A stretch of DNA of 64,000 nt from Ponticaulis sp. (GCA_002692725.1 NZLU01000023.1:248001-312000); one strand, 5' to 3'; counted from the first letter of the stretch, positions 16,785 to 26,945 are shown. The notes: generated from the sequence alone by a model not told the origin. Made by a program: numbers and translations.

Positions 16785-19700
16785 AAACTCTGAAATGGAG
16801 TGCAATAACCATTGGCTCTTTGGCGGGTCTCTGTCTCATTCTGGTCGGCGGTGGTCTGTTCTGGGGCTATTTTGAACTGCGGAAGGCGATGGTGCCAGAG
16901 CAGCCCGACGCTCCGGTTCCATCTTTGACGAATTTTATCGAGGATGACCCTCAGCCACCATCGACTTCCGCGCTGGCGACAACTCAGAATATCTCTTCAA
17001 TTGCCGCTTTGATGGAAGGCGAAGCCCGCCGCCCCTGGACACGCTGGTGGTGGCCGGGAGGAGACATTAGCGCTGAAAAGGCGTGTGAACAGCTCGCGAC
17101 GTTTGAAAGCATTGGTTTTGGCGGTGTCGAGATACAGGCTTTCAATGCTGGCCTGATGTATATTGATGATCAGGATACGCAAACCCGGATCAACAGTTTC
17201 GGGTCTGAAGCATATCTTCAGAAACTCCGCGAGGTCATGCAGTGCGCTCGCGATATTGGCATGGACGTCTATCTCAATCACCTCAGCGGCTGGCCCGCAG
17301 GTGGCCCTGAAGTACCTGTTGACGAAGGCATGAAGGAACTGACCTTCGCCGAAACTCGTGTTACAGGCGGTCGCGCCGTTTCGCTGACGCTGCCGCAGCC
17401 AGAGCCGACCTATAATGATTATATCATGGCGCTGGGTGAGCGGCTGATGGGGTTTGATCTCACCAACTTTGTTGATCAGGATCGCGAGCTTTTGTCCGTG
17501 GTCGCTGGCCGGCCAGTTTCCGGCAAGCGCTCGGGTAATCCGATGCACGCGACAGATACGATTGAACTCGACCCGACCACGCTGACGATACTCACTGACA
17601 AGGTCACGAATGGGCAGTTGTTATGGGAAGCGCCAGAAGGCGAGTGGCATATTGTTGCGATCTACATCCAGCCATCTGGGGAAGCGCCAACCCTCATCGC
17701 GTCTGCGCGTTCGGGATTTGTCATCGACCATTTTGATACCGACATTGTTCGCGGCCATTACGGCTATGCCTTTGGCGAGCGTACGGGTCTTGATGCGTAT
17801 TATGGCGATCCGCTCAAAGGCTTCTTCAATGACAGTCTTGAGTTCAAGGTCGCTCGTTTCGCTTCAGCAGATGTGCTGGACGAGTTCATGGCGCGTCGCG
17901 GTTATGATCTCGAACCCTATCTACCGGTCGTCTTCCGTCCCGCCCGCGACAATTTCTTTATCACCGAAACCATGCGCCATCGGCCGGCTGATGACTTTCG
18001 TCTCACCGATGATGATGCACGCATGCAGCACGACTATCAGCAAACGATCTCAGACCTGATCATTGAGCGTTTTGTTGAGACCAGCGCCGAATGGGCTGCT
18101 GCCCGTGGTCTGGTGTCAAAGGGGCAATCCTACGGCGCAGACTTCGACGTCATTCGCGCAATGGGGCAGACCACCATGCCTGAAAGCGAGCAGCTCTTTG
18201 GGGGGGGGAGCGAAGTCGTTCTGAAAATGGCCAGCGCCTCGGGCGATCTCTATGGCAAGCCGGTGATTTCGGCGGAATCCTTTGTCTGGTACAAACTCGC
18301 CTATGGCGTGACACCGGCCCAGTTGAAACTTGCAGCCGACAAGCTTTTCGTTTCGGGTATCAATCAGATCGTCTACCACGGCATTCCCTACCAGCCCGAC
18401 GGGCAGGCCTATGAAGACTATTTCGGTGAGCTGGACTGGTATCCATTTGCCGGGCCGCAGAATGATAGCAATTTCTCAGGCAATTACGGGCCGACCTCAC
18501 CGATCTGGCCGGTCATTCCTGAACTGAACGACTACCTGAAACGGGTGCAGACCTTACTTCAGGCGGGTCGTCAGACATCCGACGTCTTCATCTATTACCC
18601 GTTCCTGGGCTTCCCACACGAGATTGAGGATTCCGAGGCATTTGAAGAGGATTTCCTGTTTATGGGGAGTATGCCGGGCGAAGCGGCCCGGCATCAGGCG
18701 CCACCAATGGAGATTCCTTTGGTGAAACTCCCGGAAATGACCGACGAAGAACGCAAGGATTATCGCCTCAAATGGCTCGAACAGGTCAAACCGCTGATTG
18801 ATGTATTAAACAGCCAAGGTATCAGCTGGACCTGGATCAATGATGATCGTCTCTCGCAGGTCGACGTCGTTGCTGGAGAAACGGCTCAAATCATCCTCGC
18901 CAATGCGCCCACCATTGAGCGCTCCTCGGTTGAGAGCCTTGCAAGCTGGACAGGCGCAAATGAAAGGCTGTTTTTCTGGAGGAGTCTTCCTGACCGTCAG
19001 CCGGGCTTCCTCAACCATGAAGGCAATGACGCGTTCATTCAGTCGACCCTGCAGAACCTTTCGGCGAGGCAACAGTTTGAAGACCCGGGCACGCTGGTGT
19101 CTCAGCTTCAGTCCCGGCTCAGTATCGCCAATTCAACGCAGGTGCGGCGATACACGCGAACTCTGGACGACGGGAAATCAATCCACTTCCTTTTCAATCA
19201 GTCGACTGAAGAGAAATCCTTCCAGATCAGCTCGGCCGAGACCTTTCCGCACGCCTATTGGTATGATGCGTCGACGGGCAGCCTGACGGCTGCAGATCGG
19301 TCAGATGCGGGCGGTTATGAACTGACGCTGGATGGACTTGAAACAGTGTTTCTCATTCAGTCCCCTGAACCGATGTCTGATCCCGTGACAGCCGCAGTCG
19401 CGCGTCCTGCCGACAACTTACCGCTCGACCACTGGACGCTCACTGTCGGCGACGTTGAGCGTGACATTCAGGGTGCATTTCCAGACCTGCGTAACGATAG
19501 CGAATTGCGCCATAATTCCGGCCCCGCCGTCTACACGGCTCAGTTGGAAATACCCGAGCTGGCTGCGTGCGCTTGCCGATATGTGCTTGATCTCGACAAT
19601 GTAGCAGGCGCTGCAATGGTCAGTCTGAATGGCCAGACGGTCGGCTCCATTTCTCTTCCTCCATTTCAGCTGGATTTGACTGAACAGCTTAAGAGCGGTG

Positions 19701-19870
19701 AGAACCTTCTGGAAATCTCCGTCAGATCGCCACTTCGCAATCAGCTTGTCGGACGCGCATTGGCGGGCGATAAACAGCTCCATTACATGACCCAGCATGA
19801 ATATGAACTGAGCCAGATGGGTTTACTGGGGAAAGCACGGTTAATTGAACAAAGCATCGAGTCCGAGTGA
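16781..19870 (+). CDS. GH106 family alpha-L-rhamnosidase, membrane-anchored
   Basis: A 1029-residue protein that would remove terminal alpha-L-rhamnose from glycosides. It starts with GTG, overlapping the upstream stop as GTGA, with GGGGAGC upstream. Residues 8-30 form an uncleaved signal anchor, placing the catalytic part in the periplasm. The GH106 opening signature PWTRWWWPGGDIS is at 85-97, followed by LATFESIGFGGVEIQAFN and a barrel with DVYLNHLSGWPAGGPEV. The C-terminus (from about 880) is a beta-sandwich with VSLNGQTVGSISLPPFQLD, a galactose-binding-like accessory fold. A run of nine G residues at 18200-18208 keeps the frame but could slip. The rhamnose catabolic genes begin 18 bases downstream on the other strand, and the free sugar would feed them. 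Confidence 0.9.
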   Translation: MKTLKWSAITIGSLAGLCLILVGGGLFWGYFELRKAMVPEQPDAPVPSLTNFIEDDPQPPSTSALATTQNISSIAALMEGEARRPWTRWWWPGGDISAEKACEQLATFESIGFGGVEIQAFNAGLMYIDDQDTQTRINSFGSEAYLQKLREVMQCARDIGMDVYLNHLSGWPAGGPEVPVDEGMKELTFAETRVTGGRAVSLTLPQPEPTYNDYIMALGERLMGFDLTNFVDQDRELLSVVAGRPVSGKRSGNPMHATDTIELDPTTLTILTDKVTNGQLLWEAPEGEWHIVAIYIQPSGEAPTLIASARSGFVIDHFDTDIVRGHYGYAFGERTGLDAYYGDPLKGFFNDSLEFKVARFASADVLDEFMARRGYDLEPYLPVVFRPARDNFFITETMRHRPADDFRLTDDDARMQHDYQQTISDLIIERFVETSAEWAAARGLVSKGQSYGADFDVIRAMGQTTMPESEQLFGGGSEVVLKMASASGDLYGKPVISAESFVWYKLAYGVTPAQLKLAADKLFVSGINQIVYHGIPYQPDGQAYEDYFGELDWYPFAGPQNDSNFSGNYGPTSPIWPVIPELNDYLKRVQTLLQAGRQTSDVFIYYPFLGFPHEIEDSEAFEEDFLFMGSMPGEAARHQAPPMEIPLVKLPEMTDEERKDYRLKWLEQVKPLIDVLNSQGISWTWINDDRLSQVDVVAGETAQIILANAPTIERSSVESLASWTGANERLFFWRSLPDRQPGFLNHEGNDAFIQSTLQNLSARQQFEDPGTLVSQLQSRLSIANSTQVRRYTRTLDDGKSIHFLFNQSTEEKSFQISSAETFPHAYWYDASTGSLTAADRSDAGGYELTLDGLETVFLIQSPEPMSDPVTAAVARPADNLPLDHWTLTVGDVERDIQGAFPDLRNDSELRHNSGPAVYTAQLEIPELAACACRYVLDLDNVAGAAMVSLNGQTVGSISLPPFQLDLTEQLKSGENLLEISVRSPLRNQLVGRALAGDKQLHYMTQHEYELSQMGLLGKARLIEQSIESE
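18200..18208 (+). repeat. Mononucleotide G9 tract inside the rhamnosidase gene
   Basis: Nine consecutive G residues encode Gly-Gly-Gly in LFGGGSEV. The tract is in frame here; gain or loss of one G would truncate the rhamnosidase, so the site is a candidate for slippage. Confidence 0.7.
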
Positions 19871-19887
19871 CGTTCTGCGCCGGCAGA

Positions 19888-20682
19888 TCAGACGATCTTC
19901 AACGTCACGCCCTTCTCTTCAATCATATTTGCCTGCCGATCTGTCAGCCGATCGTCGGTAATGAGAATGTCGATGCGGGAGAGCGGACAGACAACGTTTC
20001 CGGAGGATTTCTCGAACTTCGTCGCATCAGCCAGCAGAATGACCTGTTCTGCGCGTTCGATAAAGCGACGCTGGCTCGCCACCAGCACAACATCATCCTG
20101 CATCAGCCCGCTCATACCAATTGCCGAGCAGCCCAGGAAAAGTTTTGGTGCATGAAATGCAGGCGTAAGGTCCTCGCCAAACATAGGAAGAACGATGTTC
20201 TGTTCAGGAAATACGGCGCCTCCCGGAATGAGAACGCGCGTCCCGGGCTGGTTCGACAATGCATGCACGATGTGAAGGGAGTTGGTCAGCACCTGCAGGT
20301 TCAGGCCATGAAGTGATGAGCACATCTGAAAGGTGGTTGATCCACCATCAATCATGATGCCCTCGCCTTCATCGCAAAGCCTGGCCGCTTCTCTGCCAAT
20401 CCTTTGTTTTTCGTTCGGGCTGCGGGTGATGTTTACATCGAAAGGAGTGCCACGAAGGCGAGGGGCACCGACTTGTTGGTCGCCATGAAGATCAGCTTTT
20501 GCTTTCGCGCCACCGCGCACGCGGACGATCTTGCCTTCGCCATCCAGGCGCTCCAGATCTCGCCGGATCGTGGCTGGGGAGCCGTCTAGAGCCTCCTCAA
20601 GTTCTCGGAATGACACGAAATCCTTGCCTGAAAGGATAGTTAGAATCAATTTTTCGCGTTCGGTGGCATGCATGAAGCTCAT
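19888..20682 (-). CDS. rhaR: DeoR-family regulator of L-rhamnose catabolism
   Basis: A 264-residue DeoR/GlpR-type repressor. The N-terminal winged helix reads REKLILTILSGKDFVSFRELEEALDGSPATIRRDLERLDGEGKIVRVRGGA. The C-terminal DeoRC sensor domain contains IDGGSTTFQMCSSL, GLNLQVLTNSL and LGCSAIGMSGLMQDD, and would bind a phosphorylated sugar such as rhamnulose 1-phosphate (family knowledge). It is the third gene of the minus-strand order rhaD-rhaI-regulator, the usual arrangement for a local repressor of rhizobial-type rha operons. Candidate operators are the similar AT-rich sequences at 24230-24263 and 26946-26979. It converges on the GH106 gene with a 17-nt gap. The symbol follows the rhizobial naming and rests on context. 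Confidence 0.8.
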   Translation of the reverse strand: MSFMHATEREKLILTILSGKDFVSFRELEEALDGSPATIRRDLERLDGEGKIVRVRGGAKAKADLHGDQQVGAPRLRGTPFDVNITRSPNEKQRIGREAARLCDEGEGIMIDGGSTTFQMCSSLHGLNLQVLTNSLHIVHALSNQPGTRVLIPGGAVFPEQNIVLPMFGEDLTPAFHAPKLFLGCSAIGMSGLMQDDVVLVASQRRFIERAEQVILLADATKFEKSSGNVVCPLSRIDILITDDRLTDRQANMIEEKGVTLKIV

Positions 20683-20718
20683 ACTGTCATCTGATCGCTA
20701 AAAATCAATCAAATACGA

Positions 20719-22014
20719 TCAGACAATGCCGGAGCCGAGCCCCACAGCTTTGCGTTCCTGCGCCTTGCGGTCGCGATAGCCCGAAGCCCGATAGGTAGAA
20801 AGCATGTCGATAGCACCACCTTTGTCCATCCGCACTTTCGCCAGGATGGGGGACACATCAGCCTTATAGGCTGAGCGCAGAGTCTGGGCGGCCAGCATGG
20901 CGTCATTCGAGTCTTGGGCGGCATGGAGTGCCTTCCGGTCTACAATGACGGCTTTGGCATAGGCCGACAGGATCGCATCCGCCGAACACATCATGGATTC
21001 AATCGGGTCAGTCACATTGTGAGACTGGTCAATCATATAAGCTGGATTGAAACCGTCGCGCGGGTTTTGTTCAGCCTCCACAAGCTCGTTGAACACAAGG
21101 AACAGCTGATGAGGATTGATGGAACCCGAATCCAGATCATCATCTCCATATTTTGAATCATTGAAGTGGAATCCTCCCAGTTTTCCAAAGCGGTGAAGAC
21201 GAGCGACGATCTGTTCGATATTCACATTCGGTGCGTGGTGACCAAGATCGACGAGGCATTTGCACTTTTCTCCGAGCGTTTGGGCGGCCAGAATGGACGA
21301 GCCCCAATCCGAGATCACTGAGGAATAGAAAGCGGGCTCAAACATCTTATGCTCGAGCAGCATGCGCCAGTCATCGGGCAAGGCGGAATAGATCTCAGCT
21401 GCTGCTTCCAGATAGCGGTCCAGGGAGCGTCCAAGATCTTGCTGGCCCGGAAAATTGGTGCCGTCACCGACCCAGACCGTCAGGTCTTTCGAGCCGATCT
21501 TCTGGCCAATTTCAACGCACTCGATATTGTGCTCCACCGCTTGTGCGCGGGTCGCTGCGTCAGTCGAGGACAGAGATCCTGTAGAATAGGAATGCGCTTG
21601 TCCAAGTTGATCCTGAAACGTATTAGAGTTCACTGCGTCAAAGCCGAGACCATAGCCCTCCGCTTCTTCCCTAAGGGCCGAATAGTCATCCACCTTGTCC
21701 CATGGGAAGTGAGGGCTGACGCGCGGTGTCGCCTGACACAGCTGGTTGATCACGGCGCAGTCTTCAAGCTTCTCATGCACATTGGTCGGCTCGCCGGGGA
21801 TCGGAAACTTGGCGAAGCGTGTGCCGCCTCGGCCAGCACCCCAGGACGGAACAGCGACGGTGAAGCCGGCGACTTTCCGAGTGATTGCGTCAATGTCGAT
21901 ATTGTCGCGTTTGAGTCTGCGGCCGAGCGCTTCATAATCTTCGAGAACCGCTGCGCTTATCTTTGCGTTCTGTTCGCTGATCAGTTCGTCTGAAATAGGT
22001 AGAGTCGTCGTCAT
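20719..22014 (-). CDS. rhaI: L-rhamnose isomerase (RhaI type)
   Basis: A 431-residue cytoplasmic metal-dependent isomerase converting L-rhamnose to L-rhamnulose. It belongs to the Pseudomonas stutzeri/rhizobial RhaI type, not the E. coli RhaA type. Recognisable pieces are AVPSWGAGRGGTRFAKFPIPGEP near 54-76, VWVGDGTNFPGQQD, the metal and substrate region LLEHKMFEPAFYSSV, VDLGHHAPNVNIEQI, and GGFHFNDSKYGDDDLDSGS, which holds the His and Asp metal ligands of this xylose-isomerase-like barrel. It lies between rhaD (53 nt upstream) and the DeoR gene (36 nt downstream) on the same strand and is co-transcribed with them. Confidence 0.93.
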   Translation of the reverse strand: MTTTLPISDELISEQNAKISAAVLEDYEALGRRLKRDNIDIDAITRKVAGFTVAVPSWGAGRGGTRFAKFPIPGEPTNVHEKLEDCAVINQLCQATPRVSPHFPWDKVDDYSALREEAEGYGLGFDAVNSNTFQDQLGQAHSYSTGSLSSTDAATRAQAVEHNIECVEIGQKIGSKDLTVWVGDGTNFPGQQDLGRSLDRYLEAAAEIYSALPDDWRMLLEHKMFEPAFYSSVISDWGSSILAAQTLGEKCKCLVDLGHHAPNVNIEQIVARLHRFGKLGGFHFNDSKYGDDDLDSGSINPHQLFLVFNELVEAEQNPRDGFNPAYMIDQSHNVTDPIESMMCSADAILSAYAKAVIVDRKALHAAQDSNDAMLAAQTLRSAYKADVSPILAKVRMDKGGAIDMLSTYRASGYRDRKAQERKAVGLGSGIV

Positions 22015-22067
22015 GATCTGATATCTTATATCTGTGTTTATCGGTCAAACGGCTGCTGACTGAAGGA

Positions 22068-24173
22068 TCAGCGAACAAAAGCCTGTGCATTGCCTGCGTC
22101 GACATTCAGCATATTGCCGGTCGATTTTGCGGACATCTCGCTTGCGAAGAAATAGACGCCCTCTGCGATGTCTTCGGGTAAAACGTCACGCTGCAACATG
22201 GAGCGCAAACGATAATGCTCTTCCAGCTCTTTGCCAGTGTCGATTCCATGAGCGCCAGCGCGTTCCTTGCGCCAGTCACCATCCCAAATCTTGGATCCTT
22301 TGATCACGGCGTCCGGGTTCACAACGTTCACACGAATGCCGAACGGTGCACCCTCAAGGGCCAGGCACCGGGCCAGATGATTTGCGGCGGCCTTTGCCGC
22401 GGCGTAGGCCGAGGCACCTTTGGCGGCGGCGACAGCGTTCTTCGAGCCAACAAAGACAATCGACCCTTCCTTCTGCAGCTTCATCAGTGTGAAGGCAGAG
22501 CGCGCCGTAAGGAAATAGCCCTTTGAAAGCACGTCAAAATTCTTGTCCCACAGAGCAACAGATGTGTCCTCAAAAGGTGAGGATGACGCAATGCCGGCAT
22601 TCGCAACGAAGATGTCGCACCCGCCAAACTCTAGAGCGCAGCTTTCAAAGGCCGCGATCACCTGTTCTTCATTCGTCACATCACAGACGGCAGACCGGAC
22701 ATGATCTTTGCCAAAGCGATCAGTAAATCCGGACTGTACAGCCTCAAGAGCGCCTTCATCGCGGTCGAGCAGCATGACGCAGGCACCTTCGGCCATCAGG
22801 CGGGCGGCCGTCGCAGACCCGATCCCACCCGCGCCGCCTGTGACGACTGCAATCTTGCCAACCATAGGCTTGGGCTTTGGCATGCGCTGCAGTTTCGCTT
22901 CTTCGAGCGCCCAGTATTCAATCCCGAAGGCTTCTTTCTCGTCGAGCGCGATATAGTGACCGATCGCTTCCGCGCCGCGCATGACATTGATGGCATTGCT
23001 GTAAAACTCACCGGCAATACGGGCAGTTGATTTATTCGCCGCAAATGTGATCCGGCCAACGCCGGGAATGAGCACGACCACCGGGTTTGCGTCCCGCATG
23101 GCCGGGTCGCTCTCTATGGCGCAACGATTGTAGTAAGCCGCATAGCTGTCACGATAGTCCGCCAGGCTCTGTTCGAGATAGGAATCATCCTCCAGCTTAG
23201 CCGGATCGAGAGTCAGCGGCGCGATTTTCGTCCGCAGGAAATGGTCAGGGCAGGACGTACCCAGTGCAGCGAGCCGCTCAAAATCTGCAGAACCGACAAA
23301 CTCCAGTGTTTCGGCATCATCTGAGAAATGTGCAAGCTTCGGACGATCGCCCGTCATCATGCCGCGCAGCTTCGGCATCAGTTTCGCTGCGATGGCTTTG
23401 CGATCAGTAGATGGTGTCACGATTTCTCCACCGAATGCAGGCGCGTCACCCATTTTAGCATTCAGATACGTTGCTGCATCTGCGATCAGCTGGATGGTGT
23501 GTTCATAGCAATCTTTCGCCGTATCTGCCCAACAGATGATGCCATGACCCGCCAGCATCACGCCCCCAACGCCCGGGTTTTGTTTCACATAGTCGCGGAT
23601 CATCACGCCGAGTGTAAAGCCGGGACGTTTCCATGGAAGCCAGCCAATTTTCCCGCCCCAGATTTCCTGCGTCGCAGCTTCGCCACCTGAAGACGCGGCC
23701 AGCGCAATTATCGCGTCCGGATGGACATGGTCGACATGCGCAAAGGGTAGAAGAGAGTGAAGCGGCGTATCAATAGACGCGGCACGTGGGTTCAGATTGA
23801 ACGTACAATGGGACAGGAAGCCGACCATTTTATCGTCGTCTTGAGGCCCGTTATAATGGCTTTCAAGTTCAAGCAATTTGGACAGATAGAGCGTCGCGAA
23901 ACCGTCCAGCTTCATTGAGCCGATATCGCCGCCAGACCCTTTGACCCAGAGGACTTCAACCTGTTCGCCCGTCAGCGGGTCAGTCTCTTCCAGCTTGGCT
24001 GAGGTGTTGCCGCCGCCGAAATTTGTAACCGTGAGGTCGCTGCCAAGAAGATTGGAGCGATAGAGGAGCAGCTCTGATGGAGAGAGCTTGCCTGCATCTG
24101 TGTCGTTCCACAAACTCGTTGGGACGGCAAACTTCGTGGCGGGTTTGGATTTTGAAGGCGAAATCGTTTCCAT
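22068..24173 (-). CDS. rhaD: Bifunctional rhamnulose-1-phosphate aldolase / lactaldehyde dehydrogenase
   Basis: A 701-residue fusion characteristic of rhizobial-type rhamnose pathways. The N-terminal class II aldolase half (about 20-400) cleaves L-rhamnulose 1-phosphate into DHAP and L-lactaldehyde; it shows NFGGGNTSAK at 51-60, WVKGSGGDIGSMK, and the zinc-binding HVDHVHPDA at 146-154. The C-terminal half is an SDR (cofactor motif TGGAGGIG near 445, active-site stretch SAYAAAKAA near 590) and is thought to oxidise the lactaldehyde. The gene is first in the operon rhaD-rhaI-regulator and divergent from the kinase gene, sharing a control region of about 115 bp. Start ATG 24173 gives a normal family length. 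Confidence 0.93.
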   Translation of the reverse strand: METISPSKSKPATKFAVPTSLWNDTDAGKLSPSELLLYRSNLLGSDLTVTNFGGGNTSAKLEETDPLTGEQVEVLWVKGSGGDIGSMKLDGFATLYLSKLLELESHYNGPQDDDKMVGFLSHCTFNLNPRAASIDTPLHSLLPFAHVDHVHPDAIIALAASSGGEAATQEIWGGKIGWLPWKRPGFTLGVMIRDYVKQNPGVGGVMLAGHGIICWADTAKDCYEHTIQLIADAATYLNAKMGDAPAFGGEIVTPSTDRKAIAAKLMPKLRGMMTGDRPKLAHFSDDAETLEFVGSADFERLAALGTSCPDHFLRTKIAPLTLDPAKLEDDSYLEQSLADYRDSYAAYYNRCAIESDPAMRDANPVVVLIPGVGRITFAANKSTARIAGEFYSNAINVMRGAEAIGHYIALDEKEAFGIEYWALEEAKLQRMPKPKPMVGKIAVVTGGAGGIGSATAARLMAEGACVMLLDRDEGALEAVQSGFTDRFGKDHVRSAVCDVTNEEQVIAAFESCALEFGGCDIFVANAGIASSSPFEDTSVALWDKNFDVLSKGYFLTARSAFTLMKLQKEGSIVFVGSKNAVAAAKGASAYAAAKAAANHLARCLALEGAPFGIRVNVVNPDAVIKGSKIWDGDWRKERAGAHGIDTGKELEEHYRLRSMLQRDVLPEDIAEGVYFFASEMSAKSTGNMLNVDAGNAQAFVR

Positions 24174-24229
24174 GACCGTAAACTGTTCCTCAGCTGCATG
24201 ATTGGCGGTGAGTTAACATTTCAAATTGC

Positions 24230-24263
24230 CAATTTCAATCATAATCGATAGAAAATAATCAAA
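24230..24263. promoter_or_regulatory. Candidate DeoR operator between rhaD and rhaK
   Basis: An AT-rich 34-bp element in the divergent rhaD/rhaK control region with repeated GATT/AATC blocks. Read on the minus strand it matches 21 of 34 positions of the element at 26946-26979 in the other divergent rha-linked promoter region. Binding by the local DeoR protein is inference. Confidence 0.4.
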
Positions 24264-24288
24264 GTATGAGTGCAAGGGGATGGAGCAT

Positions 24289-25701
24289 ATGGAACAGAAC
24301 GCAATCGTCGTGCTTGATATCGGAAAAACCATGAGCAAACTGAGCTTGTGGACGGTAAGTGGCGATCTGATCTGTCGCGAATCCCGCCCCAATGAGCGCC
24401 GATCTCATGGTGATTTTGACGTTCTGGATGTTGAAGGCATTGCGCCTTGGGTGATCGAAACGCTCGGAAGCTTTTCTGAACGAGCCATGATCTCTAAGAT
24501 CATTCCTGTTGCACATGGCGCCGCATTTGTCGTGGTGCGCGACGGACGACTAGTGGCTCCCCCCATGGATTATGAATCATCCCTGCCGACTGGCATTGCA
24601 GAGGCATATTCGGCTGAGCGCGATGCCTTCACCATGAGTGGATCGCCTCAACTATCCGAAGCGCTGAATGCCGGTGCGCAGATCTACTGGCAGGAAAAGC
24701 AAATGCCGGGGCTTTTGGACGGATCGACGCTCATGCCATGGGCCCAATACTGGGCATGGTTTTTGTCAGGCATAGACAGCACAGAAGTGACAAGTCTTGG
24801 TTGTCATACCGATCTATGGGACCCGATCCGCAGCGATTTTTCTCCGATGGCCAAAAGGCTGGGTTGGGCGTCTGCTTTTGCGCCCAAAGAGTTTGCGGGC
24901 AATGCGATTGGAACATTGCGCAAGGAGATTGCGGATCAGACGGGTCTGTCCGAACACGTCAAAGTCTATTGCGGTATCCATGACTCAAATGCTGCGCTGG
25001 TCGCCGCCCGCGCTCACAAGGAAATGGAGGAGGGAGACCGCACTGTTCTGTCCACTGGCACCTGGTTTGTCGCGATGCGAACGCCGGCGCGGCCCTTTGA
25101 TATAAATAATCTTCCCGCTAACCGCGATTGTCTTCTTAACGTGGATGCCTGGAACGAACCGATCCCATCTGCGCGCTTCATGGGGGGGCGTGAAATCGAA
25201 GCACTGATTGGCATTGATACGCGCCGCGTAGATATCAAACCCGACCAGCCCGCACTGCTCAGCGCTGTTTCGGGTCTGGTCGCCGCGGGAAGCATGCTCC
25301 AGCCGAGTTTTGCCAAAGGGTTTGGTCCTTATCCCAATGGTCGTGGTCGCTGGATCGATATGCCCGATGATTGGTTCGTGCGACGCAGCGCGGCTTGTCT
25401 CTATGCCGCCATGCTAGCGAGTACGAGCCTCGATCTGATCGGTTCACACGAGACCATTCTCTTGGAAGGCAGGTTTGCAGAAGCCGAGGTCATTGTTCGC
25501 GCGCTTGCCAGTCTTCGCCCGAATGACGCGATTTATACCTGTCATGCACAGAACGACGTCTCTTTCGGCGCGCTTCGACTAATCAATCCAGTTCTGAAGC
25601 CGAAGACAGAACTTGCACGAGTGACGGCGCTGGAGACAGATCTGACCAGCTATTATCAGGACTGGAAGCGATTAGCGGACATGGCCAGTGCTGCGGCCTG
25701 A
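24289..25701 (+). CDS. rhaK: Rhamnulokinase (FGGY carbohydrate kinase)
   Basis: A 470-residue FGGY-family sugar kinase, expected to phosphorylate L-rhamnulose at O-1 with ATP. I chose ATG 24289, which follows AAGGGGA at a good distance; ATG 24280 overlaps that sequence. The actin-like N-terminal phosphate loop reads VVLDIGKTMSKLSLW. Further family pieces are MPWAQYWAWFLSG, the substrate-domain HTDLWDP, YCGIHDSNAALVAA (the catalytic Asp region), and LSTGTWFVAM. The C-terminus has LLEGRFAEAEVIVRALASLRP. It is the divergent partner of the rhaD operon, and its 3' end faces lldD across 30 nt. The sugar specificity rests on context. Confidence 0.88.
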   Translation: MEQNAIVVLDIGKTMSKLSLWTVSGDLICRESRPNERRSHGDFDVLDVEGIAPWVIETLGSFSERAMISKIIPVAHGAAFVVVRDGRLVAPPMDYESSLPTGIAEAYSAERDAFTMSGSPQLSEALNAGAQIYWQEKQMPGLLDGSTLMPWAQYWAWFLSGIDSTEVTSLGCHTDLWDPIRSDFSPMAKRLGWASAFAPKEFAGNAIGTLRKEIADQTGLSEHVKVYCGIHDSNAALVAARAHKEMEEGDRTVLSTGTWFVAMRTPARPFDINNLPANRDCLLNVDAWNEPIPSARFMGGREIEALIGIDTRRVDIKPDQPALLSAVSGLVAAGSMLQPSFAKGFGPYPNGRGRWIDMPDDWFVRRSAACLYAAMLASTSLDLIGSHETILLEGRFAEAEVIVRALASLRPNDAIYTCHAQNDVSFGALRLINPVLKPKTELARVTALETDLTSYYQDWKRLADMASAAA

Positions 25702-25731
25702 CGGCGCGGGCTCAAAACGTGACCACTCGCC

Positions 25732-26865
25732 TTATCGCCTAACCTTGTCCGGTGTCAGATCCGACAGGGATTTCGCGCCCATCAAAGTCATTGCGACCTC
25801 CATTTCCTTTGTATAAAGCTCCAGCAAATGCTCTACGCCAGCCTGGCCCTTCGTCGCGAGCGCGTAAATATATGAACGTCCAATCAGTGTTGCGTCGGCC
25901 CCCAGACACAGCGCCCGAACGACATCGAGCCCGTTTCGAATGCCTGAATCCATGATCACTTTCGCGCGTCCATCTGTGGCTTTTACAATAGAGGGCAGGG
26001 CGCGGATGCTGGACGAGACACCATCCAGCTGACGTCCGCCATGATTGGAAACAATCAACCCGTCTGCGCCAAGCGCGATCGCATCTTCGACATCATCAGC
26101 ATCAAGAATGCCTTTGATGATCAGCTTTCCAGGCCAGAAGTCGCGGATCCATTGGAGATCTGACCAGCTGATCTCGGGATCGAAATTATCCCCCAGCCAG
26201 CCAATATAATCCGTCAGATTTGTGCGCTGGCCGCGATAGGTTGAGATATTCCCAAGGTCGTGCGGCTGGCCGAACAGCCCGACTGAAATAGCCCATTCCG
26301 GGTGTGTCATCGCCTGCAAAATCCGGCGCAAGCCTGAGTTCGTACCGCTCATACCGGAATGTGCATCTCTGTAGCGTGAGCCGGGTACGGGCATATCAAC
26401 AGTGAAAACGAGCGTGTCGATCCCAACCGCAAGTGCACGTTCGAGCGCGTCTTTCATGAAGGCCCGGTCGCGCAGCACATAAAGTTGGAACCAGATCGAT
26501 TTGTCGGTGTTTTGTACCACTTCTGCGATGGAGCACACAGACACGGTCGAAAGCGTAAAGGGAATGCCGCTGCGTTCTGCGGCTCGCGCTGCCTGCACTT
26601 CGCCACGCTTTGCATACATCCCTGTGAGCCCGACAGGCGCAAGAATGACGGGTAGGGCCAGCTCTTGATCCCAGACCTGGCAGGACAGATCGATCTCCAG
26701 ACTGCCTTTGAGTACCCGCTGGCGCAACTCAATATCGCGCAGATCTGAACTGTTGCGTTCAAGGGTGAATTCAGAGTTCGCGCCACCATCGATATAGTCG
26801 AACAGAAAACGCGGCAGTTTCTTCCGTGCGGCCGCCCGATAATCCTCAGGTGCGGAAATAATCAT
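25732..26865 (-). CDS. lldD: FMN-dependent L-lactate dehydrogenase
   Basis: A 377-residue FMN enzyme of the alpha-hydroxy-acid dehydrogenase family. It would oxidise L-lactate to pyruvate and pass electrons to quinone at the inner membrane. Key parts are [19 protein letters not shown] near 20-38, [32 protein letters not shown], the active-site region [12 protein letters not shown] near 270-281, and [29 protein letters not shown]. The length is close to that of E. coli LldD. L-lactaldehyde from RhaD is oxidised to L-lactate, so this enzyme closes the pathway to pyruvate. It is divergent from the NCS1 permease gene, with a candidate DeoR operator in the shared region. Confidence 0.9.
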   Translation of the reverse strand: MIISAPEDYRAAARKKLPRFLFDYIDGGANSEFTLERNSSDLRDIELRQRVLKGSLEIDLSCQVWDQELALPVILAPVGLTGMYAKRGEVQAARAAERSGIPFTLSTVSVCSIAEVVQNTDKSIWFQLYVLRDRAFMKDALERALAVGIDTLVFTVDMPVPGSRYRDAHSGMSGTNSGLRRILQAMTHPEWAISVGLFGQPHDLGNISTYRGQRTNLTDYIGWLGDNFDPEISWSDLQWIRDFWPGKLIIKGILDADDVEDAIALGADGLIVSNHGGRQLDGVSSSIRALPSIVKATDGRAKVIMDSGIRNGLDVVRALCLGADATLIGRSYIYALATKGQAGVEHLLELYTKEMEVAMTLMGAKSLSDLTPDKVRR

Positions 26866-26945
26866 GTCTGCATTCCGTCTCTATGATGATTGCTGGTCCC
26901 AACTGTAGCCGACGTGCCCAGCAAATTGGTTGACGATTTATCAGT

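Noticed and set aside
25174..25180. G7 run in rhaK (and another in the MmeI-like gene near 54489)
   Set aside because: Seven G residues are too common in GC-rich coding DNA to suggest slippage; only the G9 tract was kept.
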